NCBI GenBank assembly: GCA_949775045.1
Contig: OX459101.1
Span: forward strand, 18,314,316-18,378,315
Source of the DNA: Metridium senile
Taxonomy: Eukaryota > Cnidaria > Anthozoa > Actiniaria > Metridiidae
Direction: 5' to 3'
DNA length: 64,000 nt
Shown: piece by piece, positions 21,703 to 33,505 of the stretch
Layout of the letters: each line of letters opens with the position of its first letter
Position numbering within the stretch: the stretch's first letter is position 1
Notes under the pieces: model-generated
Seen by the model: the letters and a program-made list of their open reading frames with translations, nothing else
What the model was told of the DNA's origin: nothing
The model's database searches: none
Program-made: the position numbers and the translations under genes

Positions 21703-22859
21703 TAAAATATTTCATATAAAAGTACAGCACAAAAAAGAAAAAACAAGGGTCAAAATGTGCTTTTCAAACAAATTTCATTCGAATGACTTTTCGTGTCATT
21801 GAAGTTGGCTCAAAAAGAACTAAAAACAAACTTTTTTTTGCTCGCCATCAAGCTGACCGCTTGTTCAATGGTTGCTTTGTCAAGTCCTATCAATCGATTG
21901 AAGATAGGAATCGATCGATCACGCTCCGGAGCTATTAAAGATTATGCAACCGTTGGTTCGGAAATTCGTACCCAGTCTCCCAAAAAATGGCAAACGTCCA
22001 ATATGGCGGACAGTGAAATAAACCCCGGCCTTTTTGAGCGCGCGTAGGCCCGGCGTGTACCATATAGCATGTCTGCAAGTTGGCATAACCAAACCAGTGA
22101 TAACAGGAAAAATATGGAGATGGACACGACAAGATAACCTATCAAAAGCATTCACAACAAACTTGATGAGGTATGAAATTATGGGATAATTGAACGAGAC
22201 GAGACGAGATAGGATAAGATATAGCCTGCGTGACGGTTTTTATTTCACTGATGGATGGGAGAATAAATAAATTAATGGATATATGGTGGATAGTCATTGG
22301 ATGAATCAATCATTCTGTCAATCAGTCAATCAAAGCTAGTCAGTCAATCAGTCTGTAAATCAGTCAATCGTTTAGTTTTGTATATATGTATTAACTAAAT
22401 AGCGAGGTTTGCTTACCAATAGCAGTAAAGCCAATTTGATATCCACAAAAACGAAGACATTTACCCTTTAAAATTTAAGGAAGAGAGTGTAAATTTACTC
22501 TCTTGAATTAATGTGTAAGTTTATAGCATAGGTAGCTAACAGTATTATTAGTAGTAGTCGCGGTAGCCGTGAAAAATCCACTACTTTTGTTAACGCTTGG
22601 CTGCTCTTTGTAATGATTGGGCTCCCTGTGTCAATGATAATCCAAGATGGCGGCCGAGGTGAGATCGCTGCGAGACGACTTTGATTTCTAGTTTTGCAAG
22701 CATTTAAATTCTCGTACCAATTTACCCCCTATTGCACCCACAATTACCTGTCCTTAGCATTTATGGAATTCGTTTGGTGGTACAATGGGCGGGTTTATTG
22801 GAATAAGATGCGGACATTTTCCGCTTAGGGGACAGTAATATTATGATTGGTAATAGCAG

Positions 22860-22896
22860 CGATCATCATCATCATGATCACCACCACCACCACCAT

Positions 22897-22931
<35 letters not shown>

Positions 22932-23452
22932 CCACCACCACCACTATAATCATCATCATCATCACCACCAACACCACCACCACCACCATAATCATCATCA
23001 TCATCACCACCACCACCACCACCACCACCATAATCATCATCATCATCAACCACCACCACCACCACCACCACCACCACCACCATAATCATCATCATCACCA
23101 CCACCACCACCATAATCATCATCACCACCACCACCATAATCATCTTCATCACCATCACCACCACCACCACCACCATAATCATCATCATCGTCATCATCAC
23201 CACCACCACCACCATAATCATCATCACCACCACCACCATAATCATCTTCATCATCATCACCACCACCACCACCACCATAATCATCATCATCGTCATCATC
23301 ACCACCACCACCACCATAATCATCATCACCACCACCACCATAATCATCTTCATCATCATCACCACCACCACCACCACCATAATCATCATCATCATCATCA
23401 TCACCACCACCACCACCATAATCATCATCATCACCACCAACACCATCATCAT

Positions 23453-23501
<49 letters not shown>

Positions 23502-23552
23502 CCACCACTACCACCATAATCATCATCATCATCACCACCAACACCATCATCA

Positions 23553-23600
<48 letters not shown>
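22860..23600. repeat. CAT/CAC trinucleotide repeat, about 740 bp, intron 13 of gene A
   Basis: Long blocks of (CAT)n and (CAC)n alternate with cataat, next to the donor of exon 13. Gene B has a 95-bp (CAT)n at the same place (39365-39458). Open frames of poly-His, poly-Ile and poly-Val are artefacts. Confidence 0.95.
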
Positions 23601-24255
23601 ACTAACCACAAGAGTTTTAGGGTTGATATATTCATCTGGTAGTAATCCTCTTCTTGTTTGGTATGTTTTAAGAACATCCGATCTGTATCGTGTAAAAAAA
23701 ATATAGAAATAAGTGACATCAACTTTTAAAATACTTTTAGCAAATTAATGCATCCTGGTCCTTACCTGTGGCTTCGTAAAAACATACATAGCTGAACTAC
23801 AGCAACCAAACTACTAAGGAGAAGCGCCGCTGTAAAATGGTCTAACGAAAGAAAACATCAAAGTATATATATCATTTAAAACATGATGATAATAAAGAGG
23901 ATGGAAAAAATAATGTCGATAAGGTGCTAATTTATGATGTTCAATATGTATTTTCAATATGTATTATATGTATATATTGACGAATACAAAAGGCCATTTT
24001 AATCAAAACAGTAGGAGTAGCACAAAATGCATGAATTCCAGAATTGAAATAGGAGAATGTCATAATAAACATTCCCGAACGTTTTAGCTGAGTATCTTTG
24101 AAACAAAGCCTATGAGAATTTGTTAAAATTATCAAAATTGATAGGGGCTTCTAAAGCTGATTTGCAAGACTTACCAGTCAGTTATACAGTTGCAAATCCT
24201 TGTTATTTTTGATAAGCTCCCCTTCCCCTCAATTACCTAATTGTCCGTCCCTAAT

Positions 24256-24415
24256 TCCATTGTGTTCTGTTTGACTATTACACTTCAACTAATACACTTT
24301 GTTCCACGGGTTAGTGAGAACAACTCCTTAATTCCATTGTGTTCTTTTGTTGTTATTTGACTAATACACTTTAACTAATACACTTTGTTTCACGGGTTAG
24401 TGAACACAACTCTAA
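24256..24415. repeat. Tandem pair of a MITE-end repeat, intron 11 of gene A
   Basis: The block cactttgtt-cacgggttagtgaacacaac occurs twice. It matches the repeat family seen at 12989-13141 and 35096-35240. Left of it (24239) lies a fragment of the agggacggacc MITE family. Confidence 0.5.
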
Positions 24416-26734
24416 TTATAAAATATAAAAAAACAACTATTTACCCAAAAGAAGTATAAGAATCTTTCCAAGCTTTGTTGCTGCAAATACCTTTCTTTGG
24501 GGTGTTATGATTGTTATGAAAATGACGCCGAAAAGTGTTAGCTGCAAATAAAACAAATTCAAAATGTGAAAATCCCCGGGGGACTCCCTTTGTCCAAGTA
24601 GTAGGGGTGATTGGCGGTTTTGAAAATGAACCCTAAAAGGTACGCATAAATTAAAAAAATGCCAAACCCTTGTTGATTTCAACCTCTAAAAGCTGATATT
24701 TCTTTAGTCACAAAGAACAGTAAAGCTGACCCTTACAGGTACGGGAGTCATGTTACATAATTGACGTTTGAGTCAGAACCCTAAAATGACCCTTAAAGGT
24801 ACGTACAGGAAATAACGTAACATGTGTGCTACGTAGAGCTACGTCTACTTTCTAAACAAGATCAATGATAAGTACCTGATAGACGAATATGAAAGACACA
24901 AACACTGCTGATAGAAACTGTGTTGAAAACTTGAAGTCTGAAAGCAATGGAAAGCACAGGTATATAGATATACTTGAAGAAAAGTATGAAACTTATAATT
25001 ACTGATCAGTCAGGTCTGTTAGTATTTTTTTTTTCTGTTTCCAAATGCCCAACAGCTCTATATATAGAAATACATGAAAAAAATATATATTGCCCTTATT
25101 GGCGGGACGTCCGATGTGTTAACCACTGTACACCACAAGGACCAATCACGCTGGACACGCAGCCGGACAATGTATAGTACAGGGCAACGATATTTTAAAA
25201 TCTCTAAGGGAAAGTTGAAAAATGTCAATTTTCATTGAATTTTTTCTCGTGTATCTTTATTTACTGATACACCGAACGCATTTCAGTTCAATATACCGCT
25301 TCTATATATAAGCAATTTAGGCGAGCCTTGGTTATTTGGCTAATAATAAAGATATCAATACCTGGTCGAGATACATATATCTTGTGTTTCAAAGTCACAT
25401 ACCAAGGTTCATTCTCCTGTGCCACTCTGAAAAAAAAAAACTGTCCAATAAGTCGAGTCGAGTTAAGTCGATTCAGGTCAAGTCAAATCAAGCTAAGTCA
25501 AGTGAATAAGTCAAATCAAATCGTCGGTCAAGATACTATATTGTCATTTTCATTATATAATATGCAAATATGCAAATATTTTACACGTTTACTGCCTTTT
25601 CCCTCATTTTACAGGTCACGTGTCCTGTCACGTGACATGATTTACCCTGTTGTATGTTCTGCTGCTGTAGATATTATCAGGTATTTAGATAATGGCCCAC
25701 TTTTATTTTTGTTCAAGAAGAAAAAGCAAAATAAACGGCATTACAACGTGTAGTCTGGAGTCCGTGGGGATGAAGGGACTGGATACGAAAACACCGCCTT
25801 ATCTTGGAACGTATACCACATTCAACTCTACGAACTACCTAGCATTGTTGAGGAGGTCATTATCTACCAAAATCAAGTGTCAAACCTTTTCTGTGGTGAT
25901 GGTTGAACCAAAATTTCCATTTTCGACTCCCTGCTCCCTGACTAAAGTCAATTAAAGTCAATAAGAAAAGACAAGTCGATTCGAGTCAAGTCAAGGTCAG
26001 GTTAGGTCAAGTCAAGTCAAGTCAAGTCAAGTCAAATCAATCAAGTCAAGTCAAGTACCTTTTTCTGTGTAATCTGTTTTCAAACAGCATGACAACATGT
26101 TTCTTGTCAATGTCTTCAGCAACAGATTCATCTTGTTCTCTTATGTTCAGCTGTAATAAACATCGGAGCCTCTTAAATACGGACATAAACTATAATACTC
26201 AAGTGTCACGTTTTTTATCATCGCTGTAATATTTGACAAAAGATCTTCACAAATTTAGAGCCAAGCAGGGAAAATACTATAGCTTTCACAATAGTAAACT
26301 GTGTAGCAGTCTGTTAAGTCCTGTAAAACTGTCATAATTGTAAATTACGGTATAGGATTGTGCGCCTATATATAGCAGTCCTCCATATTTCTCATGTACA
26401 CTAAGACGTCCGTTCTTAAAGACCACTATTAATATTATTTGGCTCACACTCGTCAACACTAGTCTAAACATACTATACAACTTACAAAGATGTCGTGACA
26501 AGTTGCGTGACTGTAGTAATGCTGTTTTAGGTGCCCGAAGAGAAGAACTGCGTAGCTGCCGCAGAGTAGGATGGTACAAATCACTGATGGTAGATACATC
26601 AGTATGTTTATATATAACAAATATGACATACCCTAGAAAAAGACATTAACTCATTTATTTGTTCATGTTCCAATCCAATTGATTGACAACAAATTTGTTT
26701 GTTTGTTTGTTTGGTTAATTGTTGGGTTGTTGGG

Positions 26735-26932
26735 TTGTTTGGCTGTTGGGTTGGTGGGTTGGTGGGTTGGAGGGTTGGTGGGTTGGTGGGTTGGAGGGTT
26801 GGTAGGTTGGTGGGTTGGTGGGTTGGTGGGTTGGTGGTTGTTGGGTTGTTGGGTTGGGTTGGTGGGCTGGTGGGTTGGTGGTTTGGAGGGTTGGTGGATT
26901 GGTGGGTTGGTGGGTTGGTGGGTTGGTTGGCT
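26735..26932. repeat. GGTTGGTG tandem repeat, intron 6 of gene A
   Basis: The 4-8-bp units ggttggtg and ggtt occupy the same intron position as the (TTGG)n array of gene B (42916-43211). The Trp/Gly/Val-rich frames are artefacts. Confidence 0.9.
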
Positions 26933-27150
26933 GTCAAGCTAGCTGGTTGGTGTGAAACAATTCAGCAAACTATTATGTATATCTTGGTAGACAATAAAGT
27001 AGAATAAAATGATAACTTACATTCTGCTCCAACATATTTCGTGTTTGTTCATCAAATGAGCATCCCAGATACAGAACCAAGTTGACCATACACCTAGTAT
27101 GTGAGAAATAGAGTTATTTTAACTCAGAACGAAACCTTGCATTTATGTTC

Positions 27151-27253
<103 letters not shown>

Positions 27254-27589
27254 AGTGTTGCTGCTCTATGCTAATAATGATAAATTAAAACACTGATAAT
27301 TATGATGATAGTGAGGATATAACAACAAGATGATAATAATGGTATCAATGTGAATGAGCAAGGAAATAAAAACATGCAGGTAACTGACCTGATGAAGGCA
27401 TATACAAGACCTATGATGTATCCAATAGCTTTATATTCAGCATGAACACAAGCTAAATACGGATAGTTGATTATCCCATACAGAATCGTCATCAAAATGC
27501 CTACAAAAGCTAACAAAAAAACATATAACTCAGTCACTCAGCCAGACAGCCAGCTAGAATGGCTAAAAGGTGTGATCAGTATTTTTAAC

Positions 27590-27820
27590 TGTCTGTCTGT
27601 CTCCATGTGTATGTCTGTCTGTCACCCTGCATCTGTTTGTCTCCATGTGTATGTCTGTCTGTCATCCTGCATCTGTCTGTCTCCATGTGTATGTCTGTCT
27701 GTCATCCTGCATCTGTCTGTCTCCATGTGTATGTCTGTCTGTCATCCTGCATCTGTCTTTCTTCATGTGTATGTCTGTCTGTCATCCTGCATCTGTCTGT
27801 CTCCATGTGTATGTCTTGTA
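27590..27820. repeat. 40-bp minisatellite, intron 4 of gene A
   Basis: About five units contain ctccatgtgtatgtctgtct and catcctgcat. The same array is in gene B (44140-44325). Confidence 0.9.
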
Positions 27821-27904
27821 GTGAAGAATATACACGATTTAGCCGTGAAAGTAGGCTTTATTATTAGTTATATCTTTGGCGACAGCGTGCATTTGCACTT
27901 TTTT

Positions 27905-28152
27905 ACGCGTGGAGTGTGTTAGTAATTGTGTCAATTGATTGCTTTGAGTACTTCTTAATTACCCATACTGTTGATTTCTTTGTGCACTTTGCTCTAAAAG
28001 CACCTCTAATTTAAAGCGCCGCTTGCGAAAGCCGTTTTCTCCAATTCTACTTCAATACTTGGAATATCTATCCATTTGCAGCTCTCGACATTGAATATTT
28101 CTAACTTTAATATGGTGACTTGGGGTGGCTTGACAAGTTTACCCGCGTTCAT
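27905..28152 (-). pseudogene. Alpha-kinase-like fragment in intron 4 of gene A, frameshifted
   Basis: The frame starts MNAGKLVKPPQVTILKLE and reaches EVELEKTAFASGA, then a small insertion relative to the copy in gene B brings a stop. It is a degraded version of 44411-44656. Confidence 0.6.
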
Positions 28153-29446
28153 CAGGTCACCGATAGAAATTGATAAACTGTCTTAGGCATACATACTTGC
28201 CTAGTACTAGGTTGTGCTACGGCTTTGGATCGTTAGGATTTCACAGTAGCCCCCTTTAGTAATTACTTCTTTGCATGTGAGAAATCTTCCTCCTTTAGTT
28301 GAAGAAAGCGAATACAGAAACTTTTTTTCCTTTTATTTGATCCATTTTATTACAGGACAGCCCCCTGTCTGATGCCAGAAAATCACACGATCCTGTTGGG
28401 GTCTTGTAGAATCACTCACAGGCTTCTTTTATGTTTTAGATGGACAATTCCTCGTATTCTGCGAACGGGACAAAGTCCCTTGTGTCTAGAGGTTCGTACT
28501 TTTTTAGCCGTCCTGAAGGCATGGAAGCCATTCGTTAAACTAAAATATCTTTCGAAACTTTGCCATGTCCTCGCTTCTTCTCGAATTCTCCTCGACCGTT
28601 CCTTTTTAGCCCGACTTTTTTTTCAAAAACATCCCAAGACTCTTTGGGCTTTCTTTTTTTCATTTTCGTGGCAATTTTTTCATCATAGTCTAACCGCACG
28701 TGGTTTCTTATGCAATATATTCGCAAAGGATCATGGAATACGCTGATAATGATAACGATGGGCCACGCGAAGCTTTTCATTTTTTTTAATGGGCTTGCCA
28801 AGCGAGATAATTTTTGTATTAAAAAAGAAAAATCAACTGGAAATTTAATTTATAAATAATAGTATTTAATATTATTTAATAATTTTATTTTAAATAATAA
28901 ATAAAACGTTTTAGACTTTACTTTTGAAATCAATTTCATACTAAAATTGAACATGAATTCAAAATTAAAATAGAAATCACAATGGAAATGGAAAAGGAAA
29001 TTAAAATAAGAATCAAAATGGAAATGGAATTCGAAAAGTATAGTGTAAAAATGGATGATAACCATGGGCCACCATACTGCTGACCTTCACAACTAAGAAC
29101 GAATCTCCGCAGACCTACGCGGGCACTTACACAGGTAGTCCAACAAGTAATATAATAATAAACAGTGTTTTGGTTAATGTTTGGTACATCAATGTCAACT
29201 ACTATCAGTAAATGTCTGTCTGCCATCCTGTGTTTTGGTATAACCAGTATTTTACCTTTCATGTATGGTGTTTTAGGTAAGTTCTTAGATGCACTGCTCA
29301 TAGTAAAGTTTGGAAACAATGTTTGAAAAAACATTGCAAAGCAGGAGGAGGCTGTTGCAAATGCAAATGCAAGAATGATAATCAACTTGTTTCTTTCTTT
29401 GCCAACAAAGTCCACAGGCCTGTAAACATGACAAAGAATGCCATTA

Positions 29447-29790
29447 GGGAGGGGAGGGTGTGTATAAAGTGTGTAGGGAGGGGAGGGCGTGTATAAAGTG
29501 TGTAGGGAGGGGAGGGTGTGTACAAAGTGTGTAGAGAGGGAAGGGTGTGTACAAAGTGAATAGGGAGGGGAGGGTGTGTTCAAAGTGTGTAGGGAGGGGA
29601 GGTTTTGAACAAAGTATGTAAGGAGAGGAGAGAGCGCAAAAAGTGTGGAGAGGATGAGAGCGAAGTTTTCTAGGGAGGGGAGGGTGTGTACAAAATCTTG
29701 TAGGTGGTGGAAGGTGTAACAAACAATGTAGGGAGGGAATTGTGAGAGCAAAAGCTTGTAGGGAGGGGAGGGTGTGAACATTATGTATAA
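29447..29790. repeat. 29-bp minisatellite, intron 3 of gene A
   Basis: About eleven units of the gtgtacaaagtgtgtaggga type occur, more diverged towards the exon 3 side, as in genes Z, B and C. Confidence 0.9.
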
Positions 29791-30913
29791 AGTATGATGT
29801 TATAATAATGTGCATAACTCACATGGGTAGACCTGGTCGTCCATTCAATAGGTCAGGTTTCAACTTAACTCTCTTCTTCATGAAGCCCAACACAAGGATT
29901 ATTATCATCTACAACAAAAAAAACAAATGTCTGTCTGTCTGTCTGATTGTCTGTCTGTCTCCTTGTAAGCTGTCTGTCTGCCTGTTGGCTGTCTTAAAAC
30001 CTCAAAGACACTCAAGGAATTTAAAACAAAACTTTAAATTATTTAATAAACTTTGTAACTAGTATAATTTATAATGTAAAGTAATCTATTGTATATTTAA
30101 CAAATCGCACATAGTTTTTCATTGTCTGTCCTGTTATTGATCATAGATAGCGACAAAAAATATTCAAAACTCAAGTGGAACAACGAGCGTAGTTAATTGT
30201 CTATTTGTCTGTCTGTCTTGTGTCTATCAAATGAACTAGTTCTTACCGCTGGTCCCAACAATCCCACGTCATAACTGTATTCTTCAACGAGACAGCTTAA
30301 AGATAACAAATCAATAAATTAATGAGTGTTTTCAAGTGGTATACTTCTCAGCCATGTCGAGATTCCGAACGACAAACACAGGGACTCTAAAACCCAGAGG
30401 GGGACTCGGCCAAAGTGAAGCTAGCCTGAGATTCGTAGCCTGAATTTTCACGTTGCTTGAGATTCATATTCATTTCCTGGGTTAGGTCAACAACACCACA
30501 AGATCTGACAGTTATTATTTGTGTACTCAAAAAAACATGTCCTATCTCATCGAGATAGTTGAAAAGGAGATCAATAATTTTGTATGGAATAATAAAAAGC
30601 CGAAAATAAGATATACTAGCTTAATTGGGAAATTAAAACAATACAATGAAATTGAAGAAAAGATTGCTAAAAAAAAATAATGAAATAAATAGAGTCTCAC
30701 CTTCAAAAATAGGAACCTCTTACAATCGATCCCATTAGCTCAAAAATAGGAAATAAACCAATTTTATAAAATTTTATAAAACGAAAGTATATTATTATAT
30801 ATTATATATTATTATATTCTTGTGTTTTGTGTAAGTATATTTAATTCATTAATATCGCATATAATAATATAATGATAACAATTTATAAAGCGCAAATAAA
30901 ATCATTTATTATA

Positions 30914-31074
30914 AGTAATACCATGGCTCGAGGGAAATTAGTGATTAAATTTCCCCGAATACCGAGGGAAAATTTGTTGAAGTCCCGAGGGCGCAACCCG
31001 AGGGACTTTCACAAATTTTCCCGAGGTATTCGGGGAAATTTAATCACTAATTTCCCGAGTGCCATGGTATTACT
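30914..31074. mobile_element. Palindromic MITE with AATACCATGG ends, intron 1 of gene A
   Basis: The ends taataccatggctcgaggg and complement are inverted, and the palindrome continues through gaaattagtgattaaatttc to the centre. It is one of a cluster with related ends (30914-31822). Confidence 0.75.
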
Positions 31075-31075
31075 T

Positions 31076-31822
31076 TGTAATACCATGATTACCGAGGAAC
31101 TAACTACTGTTAGGAAATACATGTTAGTTTTCATAGAAGCATAAATTATAAACTTTTACAAAGCTGTTGATTTTCGGCATACTTTTAAAATAGTTGCTTT
31201 TGTTAAATGAGACAATGCCGAATTATACCACCATGCATTCATTATAGTTTGTTTGCATAAACACGCATGACATACTATACTTCAATGTAGTCAACGCATG
31301 CGCATAGTTACTTAATGAGTCCCACAAGTGTTAGAGTATGGACTTGTGTGTAGTACAGGGTCCTTTATGTTAAACATTTTCAACTGGGTCGAAGCGATCC
31401 AGGAATAGTCTCGATGATTGTTATGATGAGGGACCATTGGGGGATAGTCTCCTAAATTTCCCTCATGCATACAACATGAGGGAAATTTAGAAGACAAAGA
31501 AATCCTTTGTCTTTTACGAAATTTCCCTTGCATAAATTAAATATAGAGGGAAATTTAGTAAAAGACAAAGGATTTCTTTGTCTTCTAAATTTCCCTCATG
31601 TTGTATGCATGAGGAAAATTCGGGTTTGTAAACCCCTCGGAAGACAAAAGAATCCGAGGTGATCATGGTATTACAAACTAATAGCATGACTTCTTCGGGA
31701 TATTAGTGATTAAATGTCCCTCAGCCTCGGGAAGTTTAGTAAAAGTCCACTAAACTTCCCTCTGCTTCGGGGACATTTAATCACTAATATCCCTCAGTGC
31801 CATGGTATTACTTATAATACAT
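31076..31822. mobile_element. Nested palindromes in intron 1 of gene A
   Basis: The outer ends again read taataccatg. Inside is a long inverted pair at about 31450-31625 (tttccctcatg, ttagaagacaaagaaatcc and complements) and a palindrome at about 31690-31812 (atattagtgattaaatgtcc and complement). None of it codes. Confidence 0.55.
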
Positions 31823-31904
31823 TTATTATAGATGTGAATATTGTAAACTGTGTTTTAAATGTTTAATAAAAAGAAAACACCACACAATTGGCAAACTTGT
31901 AACT

Positions 31905-32110
31905 CGTTACAACGGGTTATCACAACTCGCTATAGAACGGCTTGAGAATCTTTCAATTTCTCTAAGTATACTTGTCGACGAATGCGCTACAACCGGTTGG
32001 TCAACCCGCTACAGCCGAACCCGCTCTTGCAACGGGATGACAGCAAACCCGCTAGATCGGGTTGCCCAACCTGTTGTAGCGGGTTCGTCGACAAGTATAC
32101 TTAGATATGG
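31905..32110. repeat. Inverted repeat shared with the 5' flank of gene Z
   Basis: The arms ctaagtatacttgtcgacga and complement are inverted. Parts (agatcgggttg, ggttcgtcgacaag) recur at 1795-1930. The rest of intron 1 up to 33494 includes sequence duplicated from 1930-2340, with no gene. Confidence 0.6.
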
Positions 32111-33505
32111 CGTTATATCCCCCCGCCAAAATTCGTATTTGCACATTTTATCTTTGGTGTGCATTTTATGTTTGTTGTCCGCGGTTCGACATTTGAGAGT
32201 CGCAATGCGGCATTGGAGTTTTACAACGCGACATTGGAGTTCAACTTTTGACATTGGCACTACCTTGCGACATTGAACTTACATCATTTTATGCGAGTTT
32301 GAATATATTCTTGCACTACTAGTAGCTAGTGATTTTACTTTTGTGACGAAAAACTGCTGCATCACACAAGGCTCATTTTGTCACGTAGTTTCACCACAGG
32401 TTTCCCACAGTATCAATCTGTGGTTCTGGGCTTCCTGTGGTATTTAACGGCTCGTTCGAAGTTCAATACTGGGGATATTCAAATATGGTCCCGTTTGAAA
32501 TATTTTCTTTAGTCAGTAAATTTTTTTTAGATAATAAAAGATTATGAGTTTATAAACGTTTTTGTGTGGTTTTCTTGGGTTTTGGTGGCCATTTAAGGAG
32601 GTTTTGAGGATGGCGAATTTCAACGGTCATCGGCGTGTCAGAGCATAGGAAGAAAGCACATTTCGAACGTTTAGCAGAACTTTTTATGAGGAAAAAATTG
32701 ATCGCTTCGTTTGAAATTTTGGTATGTTGTTCTTTTCTATCTACTTTGTACTGTATCAAAAGCTGAGTTTTGTACTCACAGGGAAAGAGTGAATTTTCCG
32801 GTGATAGCCAGTTGTAACGGGTCACAATTTTTGCCATTTTTAAGCTCACAAGCTCAATTTGTAAAAGCTTTTATTAGAACAGCACAACTGATAAAGTAAT
32901 TGCACATCAGATACTTACTTATTGTTTGGGTTCACTTCATTAAATTATAGTTAATATTAACTATTATTAAATCAACTTAAGGTGGATATATAAAATTAAT
33001 CTTTTAATACAAAAAGTTATATTTTACGCTCCAGCACGAATGGTAAAACTCAGCAATTTGTTATGTTTAAGGGTCAGTGATACCACCGAATAGTTTTCTT
33101 TTTTTGTGCGGTATCTGTAAGGGTTAAAAAATATCTGTCTCCTGCCCTTTTTCAAAAGAGTGTCGTATCTTTTTATAGGTGTATTTGTAACCATAATGAC
33201 GAGCTTTCGACGACATTTTACTTAATACTTTTAATTGTAGTAGATTGTGAAGCGCCATAGAGTATATAAATGTAGTAAATTGTTAATTATTAATTATTAT
33301 TTTACCACAGTGAGCAATTAAATTGTCAAAGAAAACTTGTCAAGCAAAATTAGCTGATCGTCTTCACGACCAAAGAATGAATTTTGTAAAGGAAATTCAC
33401 ACGAACTATTTATTTACATTGTCTGGTCTGGTCTACACTGATGCATGCAAATATTGATCAATAAGCCCTGAATGTTGTGTGAAATATTACTTACTTTGAA
33501 GACAT

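Larger units (their letters stand above)
10307..22057. mobile_element. 11.75-kb composite insertion inside STRA6-like exon 15
   Basis: The ends are inverted copies starting CACGCCGGGCCTACGCGCGC, about 36 bp with one mismatch, flanked on both sides by TAC. Deleting the insertion and one TAC restores a 127-nt exon, exactly the length in gene B, so the borders are firm. A 3-bp duplication with CAC ends recalls the CACTA/EnSpm superfamily, but no transposase of that type is recognised. The only transposase inside belongs to the nested Ginger-type element. Contents from the left are a two-exon gene, a foldback in its intron, MITEs, the Ginger-type element, a TTA-flanked element and a membrane-protein exon candidate. 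It could be a non-autonomous element that captured host sequence. Confidence 0.85.

Noticed and set aside
22640..22692. ATGGCGGCCGAG followed by gtgaga as a new first exon
   Set aside because: It lies inside intron 13 of gene A, the frame stops soon, and no partner exon was found.
22847..23605. Long His-, Ile- or Val-rich open frames
   Set aside because: They are translations of the CAT/CAC repeat in an intron of gene A.
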